NCBI RefSeq assembly: GCF_900155985.1
Contig: NZ_FTMA01000003.1
Location: forward strand, 1 to 64,000
Direction: 5' to 3'
DNA: 64,000 nt
Source: Maribacter ulvicola
GTDB taxonomy: Bacteria; Bacteroidota; Bacteroidia; Flavobacteriales; Flavobacteriaceae
In this document: positions 16,797 to 24,961 of the stretch, one piece after another
Numbering within the stretch: the first letter of the stretch is position 1
Layout: each line of letters starts with the position of its first letter
The notes under the pieces: generated by a model
The model's database searches: none
The model's input: only the letters and a program-made list of their open reading frames with translations
Told to the model about the DNA's origin: nothing
Translations under genes and position numbers: made by a program

Positions 16797-17339
16797 ATGA
16801 AATATATAATTCTTCTTATGCTACTTGCATCAAACATAGTAATGGCCCAAAAATACTTTACAAAAACGGGCCTAACCGAATTTAAAGCTTCGGTAGAAAA
16901 TTTTGAGCCTATAGAAGCCAAAAACGAAAGTACCACAGTAATCTTAAATACCGAGACAGGAGCACTTGCTGCATTACTTTTTATAAAGGCGTTTAATTTT
17001 GAAATAGCCTTAATGCAAGAGCATTTTAATGAAAATTATATGGATTCCGATAAGTTTCCAAAAGCTACATTCAAAGGGCTACTAATAGATTTTAACATGA
17101 AAAATTTATCTTCTGAAGAAAAAAAAATAAAACTTAAAGGTACTTTAACCATACGTGGAAAAGATAAAATAATTGATACTACGGTGACGCTAAAAAAAGA
17201 ACAAAATAAAATAGTTTTGACTTCAGAATTTACCGTAAAACCTGAAGAGTTCAATATTGTTATCCCTGGTATTGTTAGAGAAAAAATAGCCAAATCCATC
17301 AACCTAAACTTACATTATGAGTTTGTCGAAAAAAAATAA
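16797..17339 (+). CDS. YceI family protein
   Basis: A 180-residue secreted protein when started at the ATG at 16797, where a signal peptide ends IVMAQ. An upstream in-frame start would overlap the cytochrome gene. The YceI/lipocalin-like fold is indicated by TTVILNTETGALAALLFIKAF, then NYMDSDKFPKATFKG and KGTLTIRGKDKIIDTTV. YceI proteins bind isoprenoid-type lipids in the periplasm; the ligand here is unknown. The 3' end overlaps the next gene by 23 bases. Confidence 0.88.
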   Translation: MKYIILLMLLASNIVMAQKYFTKTGLTEFKASVENFEPIEAKNESTTVILNTETGALAALLFIKAFNFEIALMQEHFNENYMDSDKFPKATFKGLLIDFNMKNLSSEEKKIKLKGTLTIRGKDKIIDTTVTLKKEQNKIVLTSEFTVKPEEFNIVIPGIVREKIAKSINLNLHYEFVEKK

Positions 17340-17706
17340 ACTAGTGCTATTCTTATTTACAATACTACTAATAGCAAGTTATACTGCATACAAATACATC
17401 TATAAACCTCACAAACCTATAGCAGAAAAAGCAGTAGCATTTTCAGGTTCTACAGATAGCTTTTTAGAAATAGTAAAAACAGATGTTGTTAAATGGCAAG
17501 ACGTGGTTGTAGAACTAACAGGAACCATCACTTTAATAGATACAAAAGGTATTATGCTTAATAATAATAATATCTATTGTCAATTAGAGGATCGCACTGC
17601 AATTACAAATTTACAAAAAGGACAAACCCTTACTATTAAGGCAAGAATGATAGGCTATGATGACCTTTTAGAAGAGATAAAATTAGATCAAACCATTATA
17701 AAATAA
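17317..17706 (+). CDS. OB-fold (tRNA_anti-like) membrane-anchored protein
   Basis: A 129-residue protein with one N-terminal membrane helix (about residues 9-27). A small OB-fold domain follows, with WQDVVVELTGTITLIDTKGI then NIYCQLEDRTAITNLQKGQT, as in the tRNA_anti-like family that accompanies YceI and DUF5777 genes in Flavobacteriaceae. No nucleic acid role is implied; it is probably periplasmic. Its start lies inside the yceI gene, so translation is likely coupled. Confidence 0.75.
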   Translation: MSLSKKNKLVLFLFTILLIASYTAYKYIYKPHKPIAEKAVAFSGSTDSFLEIVKTDVVKWQDVVVELTGTITLIDTKGIMLNNNNIYCQLEDRTAITNLQKGQTLTIKARMIGYDDLLEEIKLDQTIIK

Positions 17707-17713
17707 ATACTTA

Positions 17714-18565
17714 ATGAAGCCATATTTATTAGCAATAACCATAATATTTCTAGGGATAAACTCTGTACGTTCACAAGAAGATTTATTAAATGAATTAGAA
17801 CAAGTTACCCAAGAAGAATCTTACGAACAACCCGCTTTTAAGGCGATGAAGATCGGAAACCTACAATCTACTAAAGTTGCTGCTAAAGGTGATATGTATA
17901 TGTATGTTTCGCATCGTTTTGGAACGTTAAAAGATGGATTAACGACCTTTTTTGGTTTTGATAATGCCAATACTAAAATTCAACTGGTGTATGGTATTTA
18001 TGATGGCATTCAAATAGGTTTAGCAAGGGAGTCCATAAGAAAGACATATTCATCACATATCAAAGCAAAAATAATTGGACAATCAAAAGATTTTCCTGTG
18101 AACATTGTAGGGTATGCAACTGCAAATATCAGAACAGATATAAGGAAGCAGCAATATCCCTTATTAGAATTTGGAGATAGAATGAACTATGCAACACAAC
18201 TTTTAATTTCTAAGCGGTTTAGTAATAGTTTCTCTTTTGAACTAGCTCCAACCTACGTAAGGCAAAATTTGGTTTTAGAACCTTTTCAAAAACACGACCA
18301 AGTAGCTTTGGGTGCAGGTGGACGCATGAAGGTAAGCAAGCGTATGTCTGTAAACGTAGATTATGTATATAATCTTAGTAGACACAAAAACTCCATTTAC
18401 AACAATCCGTTAACTTTTGGTTTAGATATTGAAACTGGAGGTCACGTTTTTCAATTACTTTTCTCTAACGCGCAATCAACTAACGAACCAGGATTTATTA
18501 GTAATGCCGAAGGTAAATGGTTTGAAGATGTATTTTTTGGGTTTAATATAGTAAGAGTATTTTAA
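17714..18565 (+). CDS. DUF5777-type outer-membrane beta-barrel protein
   Basis: A 283-residue protein with a signal peptide (cleavage near VRSQ, residue 21). Its strand-rich body includes MYMYVSHRFGTLKDGLTTFFG and VYGIYDGIQIGLARESI. The ending in aromatic residues (FFGFNIVRVF) is typical of outer-membrane barrels. Order and content (cytochrome, YceI, OB-fold, DUF5777) match a recurrent flavobacterial operon. It is the last gene; a bidirectional terminator follows. Confidence 0.8.
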   Translation: MKPYLLAITIIFLGINSVRSQEDLLNELEQVTQEESYEQPAFKAMKIGNLQSTKVAAKGDMYMYVSHRFGTLKDGLTTFFGFDNANTKIQLVYGIYDGIQIGLARESIRKTYSSHIKAKIIGQSKDFPVNIVGYATANIRTDIRKQQYPLLEFGDRMNYATQLLISKRFSNSFSFELAPTYVRQNLVLEPFQKHDQVALGAGGRMKVSKRMSVNVDYVYNLSRHKNSIYNNPLTFGLDIETGGHVFQLLFSNAQSTNEPGFISNAEGKWFEDVFFGFNIVRVF

Positions 18566-18588
18566 CCTCTAATTATTTCATTTGAACT

Positions 18589-18614
18589 AGGCTTACATAA
18601 ACTTATGTAAGCCT
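18589..18614. terminator. Bidirectional terminator
   Basis: A long stem AGGCTTACATAA / TTATGTAAGCCT lies between the convergent DUF5777 and Crp/Fnr genes. Confidence 0.85.
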
Positions 18615-18616
18615 TT

Positions 18617-19180
18617 CTATTTTCCTCTAATTCTACTTAAGGTTTCTTGAGAAATTCCGAGCATAGAAGCTATATGACCCAAATTAGCACGTTGTGTAAT
18701 GGAAGGGAACGCCGTAGTTAATAGTGTATATTTTTCTTTCGCAGATAAAAAATAATAGCCTTTAAAAAAGTCATCAATTAAAGCCATTTGCTCTTCTAAA
18801 ATTAATCTTCCAAAGCGTTCCAAAATTGGATATTTTAGATAAAGTTCTTGCCATTGGTCGTAAGACATTGAAATTAAAATAGATTCTTCTGTGGTTTCAA
18901 TATATTCTGAAGAGGGTTTTCTTAAAATATAACTGTGCCAAGACGTAATCATTGTATTTTCAGGATAAATCCAATAGGTAATATCTTTGCCTTTTTGATA
19001 ATGATAAGTTCTTGCTGTTCCTTTTTGTAAAAAATATAAACGTTCGCAAGTTTCTCCTTCCTTTAAAATAACCTGACCTTTAGAAACACTTTCATTGATT
19101 AATGCTAAAGCCCTAATCTCACTTTCTGCCTCAATAGAAAGGTTAATGTATTTCTGTATGTATAGTATGAATTCATCCAT
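18617..19180 (-). CDS. Crp/Fnr family transcriptional regulator
   Basis: A 187-residue regulator with a cyclic-nucleotide-binding-type barrel (about residues 20-115), a dimer helix (about 120-140) and a C-terminal HTH. The recognition helix SQETLSRI has E179, S182 and R183, the same E-x2-S-R arrangement with which FNR reads TTGAT. Only one Cys (C45) is present, so it lacks the four-cysteine iron-sulfur sensor of classic FNR, and the signal is unknown. It sits next to the two operons whose promoters carry TTGA-N6-TCAA boxes. It is a good candidate for their regulator, though another Fnr elsewhere could do it. Confidence 0.88.
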   Translation of the reverse strand: MDEFILYIQKYINLSIEAESEIRALALINESVSKGQVILKEGETCERLYFLQKGTARTYHYQKGKDITYWIYPENTMITSWHSYILRKPSSEYIETTEESILISMSYDQWQELYLKYPILERFGRLILEEQMALIDDFFKGYYFLSAKEKYTLLTTAFPSITQRANLGHIASMLGISQETLSRIRGK

Positions 19181-19595
19181 GGTTCAAAAGTATAAAAAGT
19201 CCGTTTAAAGTCATGAATTAATAGTTAAGTTTAAAACAATATAAACACTGATTTTTATATTATTCACACATTAAAACTTATATAATTAATCAACTTAGAT
19301 CATAGCATTATAGCGGCGTTGACAAGATCTTTGAATGTTACAGCCTAATGCTTCAATAATTCACTCAAAGCGGTTAGAAAAATAGCGTTCATTCTTTTTA
19401 TAATAACTAGTATATTCGTTTAATAATAGAACCGCACAATGTTATCCCTTGTCCCCCCCTTTACTATTGTATTCTGAAAACCTTATGGTACAAATTTTAA
19501 AAAGCAAAAAACCAATATCTTACGACATTGGGTTTAATTTTCTACGGAGAAAACTCTTCGTTTGAAAATATTTTCAAAGTTGCTTTAGGGTTAAG
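19181..19595. other. Intergenic stretch upstream of the hipA remnant
   Basis: No gene is supported. The left 60 bases should hold the promoter of the Crp/Fnr gene. The right part may include further decayed hipA sequence, too degraded to follow. Confidence 0.4.
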
Positions 19596-19982
19596 TACCA
19601 CATAAAGATTTACAACAACTTTTTTAAACGTTTGGTTCTAAATGTCGTGTTTAGAGATGTAAACGACCATTTAAAGAACCATGGTTTTATTTACAATAGG
19701 GAAACAGATAATTGGAATTGAGCCCCACTAATGATTTGGCCTATGCACTTAATCCCCTACTCACTTTTAAAACTACTTCTAGAGCATTGTCCACTAATGG
19801 TAAGCGTACCGAAATTACTAAAAGATATACTTACCATTACACAAGGGTTTTCCAAAAAGAATCCTAAAGGCATTGTGGCGGATTTGCATACATTGATTCC
19901 AAGGCGGCTAGAACTAGCCAGTAAATTAAAAATACCAGAAAATATCATACATAAAATCCATAACGATCTGAAATCCCTGTAA
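19596..19982 (+). pseudogene. hipA-like kinase, frameshifted C-terminal remnant
   Basis: Three rightward frames must be joined to read it. The first gives VVFRDVNDHLKNHGFIYNRE (catalytic loop region). After a one-base loss near 19720 the second gives LSPTNDLAYALNPLL and STNGKRTEIT. After a one-base gain near 19823 the third gives KDILTITQG then KNPKGIVADLHTLIPRRLEL and a stop. These are the C-terminal motifs of HipA kinases in the right order. The gene is therefore truncated at its 5' side and has two frameshifts. No hipB remnant was seen. Confidence 0.75.
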
Positions 19983-19985
19983 GCT

Positions 19986-20150
19986 ATGGACAAACAAGTA
20001 CAAAACAATAACATCATCTACACGAGTACTAACGGCAAAACATCTGTTGCATTGTTTAAATGTGATGATAGTATGTGGGTTAATCAAAGATTAAGACCCT
20101 ATAGTTATGACCGATTGCTAAGTATGGAAGGACATCCAAATAATACTTAA
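19986..20150 (+). pseudogene. RhuM-like N-terminal fragment (54 residues)
   Basis: The frame from ATG 19986 encodes IIYTSTNGKTSVALFKCDD followed by MWVNQ, which resembles the N-terminus of RhuM / virulence-associated proteins (usually over 300 residues). It then diverges into PYSYDRLLSMEGHPNNT and stops, so it is probably a decayed fragment next to the broken hipA. Confidence 0.5.
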
Positions 20151-21074
20151 TTATAATATTTCATAGAGTTTATACTCTCCTGATTTTCCTTTTAATAAGG
20201 TTGTATAAACTTTATATTTCGGGAATTTTTCTTTTATCATTTGATAAGCATCTTCTGAAAACAAAAGCTTAGTTTTAAATAATTTATTAGCCGTTTCTAC
20301 TCTGCTGGCAAAATTAACATTATCTCCTATCACAGCCATCTTTTTCATTGAACCAAAATTTAGAGACCCTACAATTACATTTCCATAGTGAACACCAATT
20401 CTAATTTCATATTTTGTATTAAAATTAGCCATAAGGTAATTATTAAATTTCCTAAGCATGTGATGCATCTCCCTAATAGCCATAGTGGCATCTAAAACTG
20501 AATTACCATTTTCTTTATTTAAACCAAAAATTGCTAAAATTCCATCCCCTGTTACATCACTTATAAAACCATGATTATCTACAATGACCTTATTCATTAT
20601 TTTATAATATCTATTAAGCACATGCATAGTATCATAAGGAGGAAATTTTTCTGCCCATGAGGTATAGTTGACAATATCAGTAAACACCATGGTCAATTTC
20701 TGTTGATTGCCTAAGGCTCCTTTAGAATTCTCGGAAAACTGTTCAAAAATAATTTCTTGATCCAATTCGTCAGAAACTATTCTTCTAATAGAAATATCAC
20801 CTGAGACTTTTGTTTGACACGCTAACCTTACTTCCGAAGGAAAACTTAACTTATCAGCTATGAGTTGTTCTATTTTATTTCTTGTATTACAGTTTTCTAT
20901 CCCTTTAATAACTCGAATTCTACATGTAGAACATTTTCCTGTACCACCGCAAGTATGGGAATGATTAATATGGGCTCTTAAAACAGCCTCTAACACTGTG
21001 TCATCTTCCAAACACTTAATTTCTGTATTCTCTTTAGATAAATAAATTTTATACTGTCTTATTTTTTTAATCAT
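20151..21074 (-). CDS. Ferredoxin-fused class III adenylate/guanylate cyclase
   Basis: A 307-residue cytoplasmic protein. Residues 5-100 form a [2Fe-2S] plant-type ferredoxin domain with C42-x5-C48-x2-C51 and C86. Residues 125-305 form a class III nucleotide cyclase domain with metal-binding D133 (FTDIVNY) and D177 (GDGILAIFG). The transition-state segment is GDNVNFASRVE. The fusion suggests a cyclase controlled by redox state or by oxidation of the cluster; that control is inference. Adenylate versus guanylate specificity is undecided. It lies in a decayed region but is itself intact. Confidence 0.9.
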   Translation of the reverse strand: MIKKIRQYKIYLSKENTEIKCLEDDTVLEAVLRAHINHSHTCGGTGKCSTCRIRVIKGIENCNTRNKIEQLIADKLSFPSEVRLACQTKVSGDISIRRIVSDELDQEIIFEQFSENSKGALGNQQKLTMVFTDIVNYTSWAEKFPPYDTMHVLNRYYKIMNKVIVDNHGFISDVTGDGILAIFGLNKENGNSVLDATMAIREMHHMLRKFNNYLMANFNTKYEIRIGVHYGNVIVGSLNFGSMKKMAVIGDNVNFASRVETANKLFKTKLLFSEDAYQMIKEKFPKYKVYTTLLKGKSGEYKLYEIL

Positions 21075-21180
21075 CTAGCTTCTTTTTTAATTATTTTCAT
21101 CTTACCCTCTATAGAGAATAATTTTAAAGCATTGTTTCTGTGTTACATTCTTCTTACTTCATTAAGAATAGAAATAAAAA

Positions 21181-21208
21181 GTGGCTCATTGTAAAATTAA
21201 TGAGCCAC
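21181..21208 (-). terminator. Terminator of the truncated flavodoxin-like gene
   Basis: Perfect stem GTGGCTCATT / AATGAGCCAC with an A-rich left flank (T-run on the minus strand), 112 bases past the stop of the leftward fragment. Confidence 0.8.
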
Positions 21209-21320
21209 TCAGAAAAAACTACTATTTATCAAAAATACTTGCTAAAACATTTGATTTCTCACATATACTAATCTAAACATAACTTTGTAATGCTCCATTT
21301 CTTACCAATAAGTTATAATC

Positions 21321-21512
21321 TTAAATATTTTTAATTCCATGTTTAAATCGCATTACTATTTTAGCCACTCTTTCGCCTAAATACTCGCCTGTATTAATGT
21401 CGGACAAATCTGGTCCTTCTCCTGTTTTAGATTGCACTCCGGCTCCTAATTGATATCCAGTAGCATTTAATATATATTCTGATTCACCTGATGAATAATT
21501 ACTCGCTTTAAA
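21321..21512 (-). pseudogene. Flavodoxin/WrbA-like gene, C-terminal fragment
   Basis: The leftward frame ends ATGYQLGAGVQSKTGEGPDL then INTGEYLGERVAKIVMRF and a stop at 21321-21323. The G-x-RVA-x-I ending is that of flavodoxin-fold NAD(P)H:quinone or FMN reductases. Nothing upstream of about 21512 continues it; the frame runs into IS481-derived sequence on the opposite strand. The gene has lost its 5' part through insertion or rearrangement. Confidence 0.65.
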
Positions 21513-21526
21513 AACGACTTAGAAGA

Positions 21527-21733
21527 GTGAAACCCGTACATCCCAATATTAATCCAAAAGAGTGTAATGAAGTGTGGAGTTCGGACTACAAAGGGAAGTT
21601 CTTGATGTGCAACAAAATCTACTGTCACCCACTGACCATTGCCGATTCCAAAAGCCGATTTGTATTTACGGCCAAAGGGCATTATAAAGAAAACCTTGCA
21701 TCGGCAAAGGCAGTGACCTCCTCCCATATTTAG
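21527..21733 (+). pseudogene. IS481-type transposase fragment
   Basis: The rightward frame carries HPNINPKECNEVWSSDYKG followed by HPLTIADSKSRFVFTAKGHY, the first catalytic-Asp region of IS481-family integrase-core transposases. The fragment begins abruptly near 21515. It is cut at 21713 by the end of the IS3-family element, where the last residues (VTSSHI) come from the IS terminus. Confidence 0.75.
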
Positions 21734-21815
21734 GTACCGGTCATAATTAGAGAATCCGGGCTATTGACCTCCTCCCATATTTAGGTACCGGTCATAATTA
21801 GAGAATCCGGGCTAT
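21714..21815. repeat. 51-bp tandem duplication of an IS terminus
   Basis: Two perfect head-to-tail copies of a 51-bp unit (21714-21764 and 21765-21815). Each starts with TGACCTCCTCCC, the terminal sequence of the adjacent IS3-family element. The inner copy is the true element end; the outer copy is an extra terminus. Confidence 0.95.
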
Positions 21816-22620
21816 TTTCATTCTTTTCGATATACTCGTTGGGGGACATGTCCCCCAACGAGCTGTGCGGTCTAAATACATTATAGTCTTCCCTCCAAAT
21901 ATCGAACTTTTCCTGTGCATCTCCCAAGGAAAAGAACCAATTGGCATTCAAGCATTCGTCCCTGAACGAACCGTTGAAGCTTTCTATAAACGGGTTATCG
22001 GTAGGTTTACCGGGCCTTGAGAAGTCAAGTTCGACATTGTTTTCATAGGCCCATTTGTCCAATACCTTACTGATGAACTCACTTCCATTATCCACTTTGA
22101 CACGCTTTGGCAGCACTTCGTTCCCAAAGGTAATCGCCTCCATAACTTGCACGACATCGCTTCCCTTGAGCGATTTTCCCGCATGGATGGCCAAGCACTT
22201 TCGACTATAGTTATCCACTACAGTTAAAGCCCTGAAACGGTTGCCGTTATAGAACTGGTCGCAGACAAAATCCATGCTCCAACATTCATTTAAACTAGAA
22301 GCGTTGCCCTCGCTTGGTTGTCTATGTGCGGCCGAACGGTTTCGTTTTGGGCGCTTGCTCCTTAAGTTCAGGCCTTCCTCGCAATAGACCCTGTACATGC
22401 GCTTGTGGTTGTCCATGAAGCCTTCCCTCCTTAAAAGGATATGGATCCGCCAAAATCCATAGCGTACCCTGACAGCGGCAATCTCGTTCATACGCATGCG
22501 TAACAGTTTATCGCTGCGCCGTCCCTTGGCCTTGTAGTAGAATACGCTCTTATGCAGCAATACGAGCTTGCAGCAACGCTGAACGGAAATATTGTACTTC
22601 ATCCTGATATTACAGACCAT
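21781..22620 (-). CDS. IS3-family transposase OrfB (integrase core)
   Basis: 279 residues from the in-frame ATG; in the element it is probably made as an OrfAB fusion by -1 frameshifting. An HTH_21-like region (YGFWRIHILLRREG) precedes the rve domain. The catalytic triad is D117 (WSMDF), D177 (VDNGSEF) and E213 (FIESFNG), with 35 residues between the last two, giving DD35E. All catalytic residues are present, so the enzyme could be active. Confidence 0.93.
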   Translation of the reverse strand: MVCNIRMKYNISVQRCCKLVLLHKSVFYYKAKGRRSDKLLRMRMNEIAAVRVRYGFWRIHILLRREGFMDNHKRMYRVYCEEGLNLRSKRPKRNRSAAHRQPSEGNASSLNECWSMDFVCDQFYNGNRFRALTVVDNYSRKCLAIHAGKSLKGSDVVQVMEAITFGNEVLPKRVKVDNGSEFISKVLDKWAYENNVELDFSRPGKPTDNPFIESFNGSFRDECLNANWFFSLGDAQEKFDIWREDYNVFRPHSSLGDMSPNEYIEKNENSPDSLIMTGT

Positions 22621-22653
22621 CCCGCGCTTTCGGGACGGTCTCAGAACTTTTTT
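22615..22653 (-). promoter_or_regulatory. -1 ribosomal frameshift signal between orfA and orfB
   Basis: On the minus strand orfA ends AAA-AAA-AAG-TTC-TGA. The heptamer A-AAA-AAG (22653-22647) is the classic slippery site. Six bases later a hairpin (22640-22615, stem GACCGTCCCG / CGGGATGGTC) could act as stimulator. Slipping back one base enters the orfB frame and bypasses the stop. Confidence 0.85.
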
Positions 22654-22913
22654 TTAAGAACGTCCTGTAAGATCTGTTTGTCCAGGCTCAGGTCGGCCAC
22701 CAGTTTCTTCAACTGCGAGTTCTCCTCCTCGAGGTTCTTCAGCCTGCGCAGTTCCGATACGCCCAGCCCCCCATATTTCTTCTTCCAATTGTAAAAGGTG
22801 GCCTCGCTTACCCCCATCTTACGGCAGACCTCTTGGATACGGGTGCCCGTCTCTACCTGTTTGATCGCAAATACGATCTGCGACTCCGAATACTTTGATC
22901 GTCTCATAAGCAA
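22641..22913 (-). CDS. IS3-family transposase OrfA (HTH)
   Basis: 90 residues with the HTH_Tnp_1 pattern (SESQIVFAIKQVETG then VCRKMGVSEATFYNWKKKYGG). A leucine-zipper-like tail follows (LKNLEEENSQLKKLVADLSL). It ends in Lys-Lys-Lys-Phe at the frameshift site. It binds the IS ends and is fused to OrfB by frameshifting. Confidence 0.93.
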   Translation of the reverse strand: MLMRRSKYSESQIVFAIKQVETGTRIQEVCRKMGVSEATFYNWKKKYGGLGVSELRRLKNLEEENSQLKKLVADLSLDKQILQDVLKKKF

Positions 22914-22990
22914 ATAGTTGTTTAAAGTTAAACATTTATTCGCCCGGTTTTCTCTAGTATTAAACGGTCCGGTTTAAAGGGAGGAGGTCA

Positions 22991-23311
22991 GTTATAAGGA
23001 AACGTGAGCCCCAAAAAGAAATAGTTAATAAATATAACCTCAAACCGACCTCAGATGGTTCTACAATATTCGCATCCATAATTAACATTGAATTAGAGAA
23101 ATATTTAGAAATTCGTGAAGAGTACATTCAACCAGATAGTTTAGAAAATGTTGAAACTATTAAAAATAAAGTACAAATATATGTTTGGATGCTTTGGTTG
23201 ATTTTATGGAGAAAAGACCAGAAAATTATCCAAATTGGTATCGACACTAGATATGAAGAACAAGGGTTTAGAAATCAACTTAGTGAAATTGAACCTTTAA
23301 ATGAATGTTAG
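22991..23311 (+). pseudogene. Truncated unknown gene, 3' part
   Basis: An open frame of 106 codons without a start begins directly at the IS border and ends at TAG 23309-23311. Its content looks coding (VEKYL-like helices, VWMLWLILWRKDQKI, then IGIDTRYEEQGFRNQLSE). The family is not recognised. The 5' part is absent from the other side of the IS, so this is the remnant of a gene broken by insertion and deletion. Confidence 0.6.
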
Positions 23312-23370
23312 ACTAATTTGATTAAATATTAAAAAAAGAACTGTCACCAAAAATGACACCTAAAAAAACA

Positions 23371-23400
23371 AAGCCCCGTAAACATTAGCTTACGGGGCTT
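23371..23400 (-). terminator. Original tRNA-Ser terminator, now displaced
   Basis: Strong stem AAGCCCCGTAA / TTACGGGGCTT with a T-run on the minus strand. It abuts the duplicated tRNA 3' end at 23404-23419, so before integration it directly followed the tRNA gene now 7 kb away. Confidence 0.8.
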
Positions 23401-23403
23401 TTC

Positions 23404-23419
23404 TGCGGAGAAAGAGGGA
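23404..23419. repeat. attL: 16-bp duplicate of the tRNA-Ser 3' end
   Basis: TGCGGAGAAAGAGGGA here is identical to 30470-30485, which is the acceptor stem and T-stem edge of the tRNA on the minus strand. Identity ends exactly at position 17 on the right side. Confidence 0.9.
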
Positions 23420-23559
23420 ACGTAATCACTTAATTTTAACATTTCAAACACTACCCTAAAACGCTACCCAAACACCTTTAAATATTACTAATACCCTGTA
23501 TTTATTTACCTAAGTACTAGTTAAATCAAATTAAGCCAAATAAAGATAAACTAACTTTT

Positions 23560-23584
23560 CAACGGTACGCATTACGGTACAAGT
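23560..23584. repeat. 25-bp inner repeat, left copy
   Basis: Identical to 30392-30416 and in the same orientation. It contains ACGGTAC twice with 5 bases between (23562-23568, 23574-23580), as expected for paired recombinase arm-binding or regulator sites. It ends 23 bases before the TACTTTTG -7 element (23607-23614) of the integrase gene, so it may also control that promoter. Confidence 0.9.
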
Positions 23585-23635
23585 TTTTTTAAGTAGTTTT
23601 TTTACTTACTTTTGGTTTGCTTAATACTCTTTACA

Positions 23636-24952
23636 ATGGCTACATTAAAATTTTACGTTAGGGGCAAACGTAACCCGTCTAAAATTGGGGTACGTTTTAT
23701 GGTTGACGGATCAACAGATTACAGAATAACTACCCCTTTACAAGTCAACCCCCAACACTTCAACAACAATACGGGCAAAATCAAACACCTTGCACACGTC
23801 CAAAATAAGGATGCTTTACAAGGCAACTTAAAGGGTTTGGAAACCTACCTTTTAGACCAGTATAACAGTACGATGGCTAAAGGGGGCATTATAAACTCGC
23901 AATGGCTGCAAAGCTGCATTGATATACATTTTGATTTAATAGAGGTTACAGATAACAACTACCTAGAAAACTATTGCTCACATTATGTAGAAAAATTAAG
24001 GTTAAAAACCAATGACAAAACAGGCGGTTTGGGTGCATCAAAGGCGACCGTAACAAAGTATAATACCATTAAAAAGAAAGTGGCTGAATTTCAACGCCAT
24101 ACCCGTAAAAAGTATCGTTTAACAGATGTAAACCTAAAGTTTCGGGATGCGTTTCTAACCTATCTTTTAGAGGTTGATAAATTAGGGCGTAATACAGCGG
24201 GGCGGTATCTAAAGTTTCTCAAAACCGTTTGTTTGGATGCTCAACGGTCGGGTTTTAAAGTTAGCCCCGAACTATCACAAGTAAAGGGTTTTAGGGTAGA
24301 GGTCAAAAAAATATATCTCAACTTTAAGGAACTAGAACAAATAGAAACAACTAACTACCAAAGCGAACTTTTAGAAAATGCAAAGGACTGGCTAATCATT
24401 GGATGCTATATAGGGCAAAGGGCGGGCGATTTACTGCAATTAACGAACGAAAATTTGAAGACCAACGGTAGACTAGACTTTATAGAGTTGGTACAACAAA
24501 AGACCAAAAAACGGGTTTCTGTTTTAGTCCATCCCAAAGTAAGGGATATACTAGATAAGAGAAACGGACACTTTCCCACGCCATACAGTACCAATATAGG
24601 TAGTGCAATGACCATTTTTAACCGTCTTATTAAAAAAGTTTGTGCCAAAGCCGAACTAAACGAAATAATTGAGGGTGCAAAGGTCAACGAAAAGACCAAC
24701 CGGAAAGAACAGGGTAATTTCCCAAAGTCCAAACTAGTAACCTCCCATATTTGCCGACGTTCTTTTGCTAGTAACTTTTACGGTGATATGCCAACAGCAT
24801 TACTTATTAATGTTACTGGACATTCAACCGAAAAAGAGTTTTTAAACTATATAGGAAAGACTAATACAGACTATGCCGAACAAATGGCAATGTACTGGAA
24901 TATTCAAAGCCAAAAGCAGGAAAAAGAAACCGTTTTAAGGGCAGTTAAATAG
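23636..24952 (+). CDS. Tyrosine recombinase (site-specific integrase)
   Basis: A 438-residue protein from ATG 23636; the longer frame from 23612 starts inside the promoter. An N-terminal arm-binding domain (MATLKFYVRGKRNPSKIGVR) is followed by a SAM-like core-binding domain (about 90-210) and the catalytic domain. The catalytic domain has Arg in IGQRAGDL, His-x-x-Arg in SHICRRSF, GH in NVTGHST and Tyr in EFLNYIG. It would catalyse integration into and excision from tRNA-Ser. The ordering of features fits phage/ICE integrases of Bacteroidota. Confidence 0.93.
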   Translation: MATLKFYVRGKRNPSKIGVRFMVDGSTDYRITTPLQVNPQHFNNNTGKIKHLAHVQNKDALQGNLKGLETYLLDQYNSTMAKGGIINSQWLQSCIDIHFDLIEVTDNNYLENYCSHYVEKLRLKTNDKTGGLGASKATVTKYNTIKKKVAEFQRHTRKKYRLTDVNLKFRDAFLTYLLEVDKLGRNTAGRYLKFLKTVCLDAQRSGFKVSPELSQVKGFRVEVKKIYLNFKELEQIETTNYQSELLENAKDWLIIGCYIGQRAGDLLQLTNENLKTNGRLDFIELVQQKTKKRVSVLVHPKVRDILDKRNGHFPTPYSTNIGSAMTIFNRLIKKVCAKAELNEIIEGAKVNEKTNRKEQGNFPKSKLVTSHICRRSFASNFYGDMPTALLINVTGHSTEKEFLNYIGKTNTDYAEQMAMYWNIQSQKQEKETVLRAVK

Positions 24953-24961
24953 GGTTTAAAT

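Larger units (their letters stand above)
21765..22990 (-). mobile_element. IS3-family insertion sequence
   Basis: An element of about 1.23 kb bounded by TGACCTCCTCCC at 21765-21776 and its exact complement GGGAGGAGGTCA at 22979-22990. It contains overlapping orfA and orfB joined by a -1 frameshift signal. No matching target duplication is seen: flanks are an IS481 fragment on one side and a different truncated frame on the other. The locus has therefore been rearranged since insertion. Confidence 0.88.
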
